A stretch of DNA of 35,537 nt, from positions 1 through 35,537 of the forward strand of contig CAAGGG010000008.1 in assembly GCA_900769355.1 (NCBI GenBank), written 5' to 3'. Under the pieces are notes generated by a model. The model made no database searches, was not told the origin of the DNA, and saw only the letters and a program-made list of their open reading frames with translations. This document shows positions 31,957 through 35,537 of this stretch, one piece after another. Every line of letters starts with the position of its first letter. Position 1 is the first letter of the stretch. Both the position numbers and the translations under genes were made by a program. The stretch is from Candidatus Gastranaerophilales bacterium. GTDB lineage: Bacteria; Cyanobacteriota; Vampirovibrionia; Gastranaerophilales; Gastranaerophilaceae.

Positions 31957-31998
31957 GTAAGTTCATTAGACTGAAACTCAGTAGAATGAAAGGTTTAC
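31957..31998 (+). ncRNA. Structured element in the rpoB leader
   Basis: GTAA [..] TTCATT-AG-ACTGA-AAC-TCAGT-AG-AATGAA [..] TTAC: two perfect helices separated by a symmetric AG/AG internal loop, a three-base tip and a closing GTAA/TTAC. It is followed by a T-rich stretch (GATTTTTTATTTG, 32011-32023). A regulatory leader (attenuator or protein-binding site) is an inference. The spacer 31714-32119 (406 bp) otherwise holds the promoter and A/T-rich DNA. Confidence 0.45.
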
Positions 31999-32119
31999 AG
32001 CCTCAAGTTAGATTTTTTATTTGTAGAATATTTTTTTAGAACTGTTCTTTTCTTGGAGCATGGAATAAAAAGAAAAAATACAATTTTATATAGTACGTAC
32101 ACATAGACGAGGTGAATTA

Positions 32120-35100
32120 ATGTCTAACACAAAATATGCAGAAAGAGTAACGCCAATGGGTATTCCACATACTCGTTTGGACGATTTACCTGACCTTATT
32201 GAAGTGCAGAAAAAATCATTTGAATGGTTTTTAAAAGAAGGTTTGAAGGAAGAATTACTTTCTTTTTCTCCTATTAAAGACTATACGGGCAGATTAGAAT
32301 TGCACTTTTTGCCAAACTACACTTTCGACAATGCGAAATATACCATTGAAGAAGCAAGAATTCATGACGCAACTTATGCAAAGCAATTGCGTGTAATGGT
32401 TAGATTGGTAAACCGTGACAGCGGTGAAATTAAAGAACAAGAAGTTTACATCGGTGATATTCCGACAATGACTGACAAAGGTACTTTCATTGTAAACGGT
32501 GCTGAACGTGTAATCGTATCTCAGATTGTTCGTTCTCCTGGTGTTTACTTTAAACGTGATATTTCCCCTGCCGGAAAACGTTTGTATAATGCAACTATGA
32601 TTCCTAACCGTGGAGCTTGGTTGAAGATTGAAACAGACTCAAACGATTTAATTTATGTAAAAATTGATAAAAACAGAAAAATCTTGGCTACAACATTGTT
32701 GAAAGCTATGGGTATCACAGTTTCTGAAATGGAATCTTTGTTCACTCACTTTGATTTCTTGAAAAAAACTTTGGATAAAGATACTGCTGAAACAACTGAT
32801 GATGCTTTGATTGAAGTATATAAAAAATTAAGACCTGGAGATCCGGCATCTGCTGCTGGCGGACGTTCTATTTTGGAATCTCGTTTCTTTGATGAAAAGA
32901 AATACGACATTGGTCGTGTAGGTCGTTATAAATTGAACAAAAAATTGAACTTGAACATTCCTAAAAACCAAAGAACATTGACTGTTCAAGATATCGTAGC
33001 ATCAATCGAATATTTGATTAACTTGACATACGATGAAGGAACAGTTGATGATATCGACCACTTAGGAAACAGAAGAATTCGTTCAGTTGGTGAATTGTTG
33101 CAAAACCAATTCAGAGTTGGTCTTTCAAGAATTGAAAGAATCGTTAAAGAAAGAATGACTTTGCAAGATTCTGAAACATTGACTCCATTGAACTTGTTGA
33201 ACACAAAACCACTTGTTGCTTCTTTGAAAGAATTCTTCGGAAGTTCTCAATTGTCACAGTTCATGGACCAAATTAACCCATTGGCTGAATTGACTCACAA
33301 AAGACGTATTTCAGCATTAGGACCTGGTGGTTTGATGAGAGAAAGAGCTGGTTTTGCGGTTCGTGATATTCACCCTTCTCACTACGGTCGTATTTGTCCG
33401 ATTGAAACACCGGAAGGTCCGAACGCAGGTTTGATCGGTTCATTAGCTACTCACGCGAAAGTTAATGATTATGGCTTTGTAGAAGCTCCGTTCTTCGTTG
33501 TAAAAGACGGTAAAGTTACTGATGAAGTTGTTTATATGACAGCTGACGAAGACGAAGAATTCAGATGTGCTCCTGCAGACGTTCAATTGAACCCTGACAA
33601 TACATTTAAAGATGAATATGTTCCTGTTCGTTACAGATCAGAATTTACAATGGATCAATCAAGCAAGGTTGACTTTGTGGGTGTTTCACCTATCCAAATC
33701 ATCTCTGTTGCGACATCATTGATTCCGTTCATTGAACACGATGATGCTAACCGTGCTCTAATGGGATCAAACATGCAACGTCAATCAGTACCTCTTTTGA
33801 TTACTCAAAGACCGGTTGTTGGTACAGGTATGGAAAAACGTGTTGCAAAAGACTCTGGTATGGTTATTGTATCAGATGTTGACGGTGTTGTTGAAAGAGT
33901 TGTTGGTGAAGAAATTATCATTCGTGATATTCACAACAAACCGCACTTGTACACATTGATGAAATATGTAAGAAGTAACCAAGATACTTGTATTAACCAA
34001 AAACCATTGGTACACGAAGGTGACAAGGTTAAAGCAGGTGATGTAATTGCCGATGGTGCTTCAACAAACTGTGGTGAACTTTCATTAGGTAAAAACGTAA
34101 TCGTTGCGTATATGCCTTGGGAAGGTTATAACTACGAAGATGCTATCTTGCTTTCTGAAAGATGCGTACACGATGACATCTTCACATCAGTTCACGTTGA
34201 AAAACTTGAAATTGATGCTCGTCAAACAAAACTTGGACCGGAAGAAATTACACGTGAAATTCCGAACGTTTCAGAAGATGCTTTGAGACACTTGGACGAA
34301 CGTGGTATTGTTCGTATCGGTGCAAGAGTTTATGCTGACGATATCTTGGTTGGTAAAGTTACACCGAAAGGTGAATCTGAACACCCACCTGAAGAAAAAC
34401 TTTTGAGAGCAATCTTCGCTGAAAAAGCGAGAGATGTAAAAGATAACTCATTGAGAGTTCCTCACGGTGAAGGTGGTAGAGTACTCGACGTTAAAGTATT
34501 TGACAGAGAAAAAGGCGACGAACTTCCTCCAGGAGCAAATACTGTAATCAGAGTTTACATCGCTCAAAAACGTAAAGTTTCTGTTGGTGATAAACTTTCT
34601 GGACGTCACGGTAACAAAGGTATCGTTTCAAGAATTCTTCCAAAAGAAGATATGCCTTTCTTGCCAGATGGTACTCCGGTTGATATCGTATTGAACCCAC
34701 TTGGTGTTCCTTCTCGTATGAACGTAGGTCAGACTTATGAATTGTTGCTAGGTTTGGCTGCATACTTGACAGGTAATTATTATGAAACACCTTCATTCGA
34801 CGAAAGATACGGCGACAACCAATCAGAAAGAGCTACTAAGGCTGAACTTTTGAAAGGTATTAAAGCTTCTGGTTGTGACTGGGTAAATGAAGACGGTAAA
34901 GTTACACTTATTGATGGTAGAACTGGTGAACCGTTTGATAGACCGGTTGCAGTTGGTCTTTCATATATCTTGAAACTTGTTCACCTTGTAGATGATAAAA
35001 TCCACGCAAGATCAACAGGTCCTTACTCACTAGTAACTCAACAGCCATTGGGTGGTAAAGCTCAGTTCGGCGGACAGAGATTCGGTGAAATGGAAGTTTG

Positions 35101-35437
35101 GGCATTGGAAGCTTACGGTGCTGCATATACTCTTCAAGAAATGTTGACAATCAAATCCGATGATGTTAACGGACGTAACAGAGCTTATGAAGCAATCGTT
35201 AAGGGTGACAATATCCCAAGACCTGGTATTCCGGAATCATTCAAGGTACTTGTAAGAGAATTGCAAAGTATCGGTTTGGATATTACGGTAGCGAAAAAAG
35301 ACGGTCAAGAAGTTGATTTGATGACCGATATGGACGATTTGAGAAAATCTGCTCCAAAACGTACTTTATCAGATGTTGATTCAGAACTATTGAATATCAA
35401 TTTCTTTGAAACACCGACTACATTCGGAGATATATAA
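32120..35437 (+). CDS. rpoB: RNA polymerase beta subunit
   Basis: 1105 residues, the short form seen in cyanobacteria. Visible regions: SQIVRSPGVYFKRD, the rifampicin region F381-M-D-Q-I-N-P-L-A-E-L-T-H-K-R-R, ALGPGGLMRERAGFAVRDIHPSHYGR, ETPEGPNAGLIGSLA, YMPWEGYNYEDAILLSE, GDKLSGRHGNKGIVSRILP, VLNPLGVPSRMNVGQ and PLGGKAQFGGQRFGEMEVWALEAYGA. It binds sigma, template and the alpha and beta-prime subunits. GAGGTGA is four to five bases before ATG 32120. No rplJL precedes it (the upstream gene is on the other strand), unlike most bacteria but like cyanobacteria as I recall. An AAGGAG site follows at 35529, so the next gene should be rpoC or rpoC1. Confidence 0.99.
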   Translation: MSNTKYAERVTPMGIPHTRLDDLPDLIEVQKKSFEWFLKEGLKEELLSFSPIKDYTGRLELHFLPNYTFDNAKYTIEEARIHDATYAKQLRVMVRLVNRDSGEIKEQEVYIGDIPTMTDKGTFIVNGAERVIVSQIVRSPGVYFKRDISPAGKRLYNATMIPNRGAWLKIETDSNDLIYVKIDKNRKILATTLLKAMGITVSEMESLFTHFDFLKKTLDKDTAETTDDALIEVYKKLRPGDPASAAGGRSILESRFFDEKKYDIGRVGRYKLNKKLNLNIPKNQRTLTVQDIVASIEYLINLTYDEGTVDDIDHLGNRRIRSVGELLQNQFRVGLSRIERIVKERMTLQDSETLTPLNLLNTKPLVASLKEFFGSSQLSQFMDQINPLAELTHKRRISALGPGGLMRERAGFAVRDIHPSHYGRICPIETPEGPNAGLIGSLATHAKVNDYGFVEAPFFVVKDGKVTDEVVYMTADEDEEFRCAPADVQLNPDNTFKDEYVPVRYRSEFTMDQSSKVDFVGVSPIQIISVATSLIPFIEHDDANRALMGSNMQRQSVPLLITQRPVVGTGMEKRVAKDSGMVIVSDVDGVVERVVGEEIIIRDIHNKPHLYTLMKYVRSNQDTCINQKPLVHEGDKVKAGDVIADGASTNCGELSLGKNVIVAYMPWEGYNYEDAILLSERCVHDDIFTSVHVEKLEIDARQTKLGPEEITREIPNVSEDALRHLDERGIVRIGARVYADDILVGKVTPKGESEHPPEEKLLRAIFAEKARDVKDNSLRVPHGEGGRVLDVKVFDREKGDELPPGANTVIRVYIAQKRKVSVGDKLSGRHGNKGIVSRILPKEDMPFLPDGTPVDIVLNPLGVPSRMNVGQTYELLLGLAAYLTGNYYETPSFDERYGDNQSERATKAELLKGIKASGCDWVNEDGKVTLIDGRTGEPFDRPVAVGLSYILKLVHLVDDKIHARSTGPYSLVTQQPLGGKAQFGGQRFGEMEVWALEAYGAAYTLQEMLTIKSDDVNGRNRAYEAIVKGDNIPRPGIPESFKVLVRELQSIGLDITVAKKDGQEVDLMTDMDDLRKSAPKRTLSDVDSELLNINFFETPTTFGDI

Positions 35438-35441
35438 TTAA

Positions 35442-35516
35442 GTGAATAGTGAATGGTGAGTAGTGAATAGATTATTTATGAAAAGAACTATTCACAACTC
35501 ACTCCTCACCACTCAC
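35442..35516. repeat. Heptanucleotide inverted repeat in the rpoB downstream spacer
   Basis: Left arm: GTGAATA, GTGAATG, GTGAGTA, GTGAATA (35442-35469) plus G; right arm: CTATTCACAACTCAC and TCCTCACCACTCAC (35488-35516). The arms pair at 23 of 29 positions around a 17-base loop. The right arm ends CACTCACTAAA, as the tract inside the prepilin leader at 573-583. Confidence 0.8.
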
Positions 35517-35526
35517 TAAATATAAA

Positions 35527-35537
35527 AAAGGAGAAAG
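35527..35537 (+). promoter_or_regulatory. Ribosome binding site for the gene beyond the window (probably rpoC/rpoC1)
   Basis: AAAGGAGAAAG ends the window; its AAGGAG is correctly spaced for a start codon immediately after position 35537. Gene order makes the beta-prime subunit (or its cyanobacterial-type N-terminal part) the likely product. Confidence 0.6.

Noticed and set aside
31920..31960. Known riboswitch class (for example preQ1) in the rpoB leader
   Set aside because: The GGGT...GCCC stem is short and the surrounding bases do not fit a class I know.
32986..35150. Antisense open frames within rpoB
   Set aside because: They mirror the codon pattern of a highly conserved gene; no independent support.
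1..35537. tRNA or rRNA genes
   Set aside because: No cloverleaf with a T-loop GGTTCGAATC-type block or rRNA core sequence was noticed on either strand by eye; a covariance-model scan would be decisive.

Overview
The window looks like chromosomal DNA from a non-photosynthetic relative of the cyanobacteria, most likely the gut order Gastranaerophilales (Vampirovibrionia, formerly Melainabacteria). The grounds are: low G+C; a short (1105 aa) RpoB with cyanobacterial-type signatures (NPLAELTHKRR) and an rpoC-type ribosome binding site directly after it; a lysA-cdaA pair, an order I recall from cyanobacteria; Gram-negative envelope genes (KdsC-like phosphatase, LspA); and three prepilins sharing the FTLAEVLITLGIIGVVAA start that I associate with this lineage. 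The assignment is an inference, because no rRNA is present. No tRNA, rRNA, CRISPR array, phage or transposase gene was seen.

Layout. 1-1205: a prepilin with a very odd 144-residue leader. 5368-1270 (minus): glycosyltransferase GT2, the 7TM-HD c-di-AMP phosphodiesterase PgpH, YbeY and DgkA. 5409-7052: a multi-spanning GT39-like glycosyltransferase. 7125-9415: two coupled membrane proteins of unknown family. 9988-9641 (minus): a small DUF6812-like protein. 13162-10055 (minus): lysA, cdaA (diadenylate cyclase) and yitT, tightly coupled. 15861-13266 (minus): an exported TPR protein and an exported family-10 glycosidase. 19043-16551 (minus): leuS. 19116-20479: an exported NTF2-like protein coupled to lspA. 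20881-21916: a second prepilin divergent from a small HTH regulator. 23196-21925 (minus): an orphan PAS histidine kinase. 23246-26475: a kdsC-like phosphatase, a TPR protein and lysC. 26561-26635: a 24-residue hydrophobic peptide gene. 26822-28046: a small membrane protein and a third prepilin carrying a 120-bp internal insertion. 28357-30936: an M16 zinc protease. 31713-31075 (minus): an exported unknown. 32120-35437: rpoB behind a structured leader.

Common themes. c-di-AMP is both made (CdaA) and degraded (PgpH) by genes in this window. Cell-envelope work dominates: undecaprenol/diacylglycerol kinase, two glycosyltransferases, an exported glycosidase, lipoprotein signal peptidase, Kdo-type phosphatase, pilins, an M16 protease, and diaminopimelate/lysine genes.

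The most unusual layer is not a gene. Several families of short palindromic or heptameric repeats are tiled through the spacers, and two of the three prepilin genes appear to have taken such repeats into their reading frames directly at the prepilin peptidase site. One of these contains a heptanucleotide tract that could in principle switch frame. I regard this pilin-repeat relationship as the best candidate for something undescribed, followed by the two-gene membrane operon at 7125-9415 and the small peptide locus at 26490-26680.
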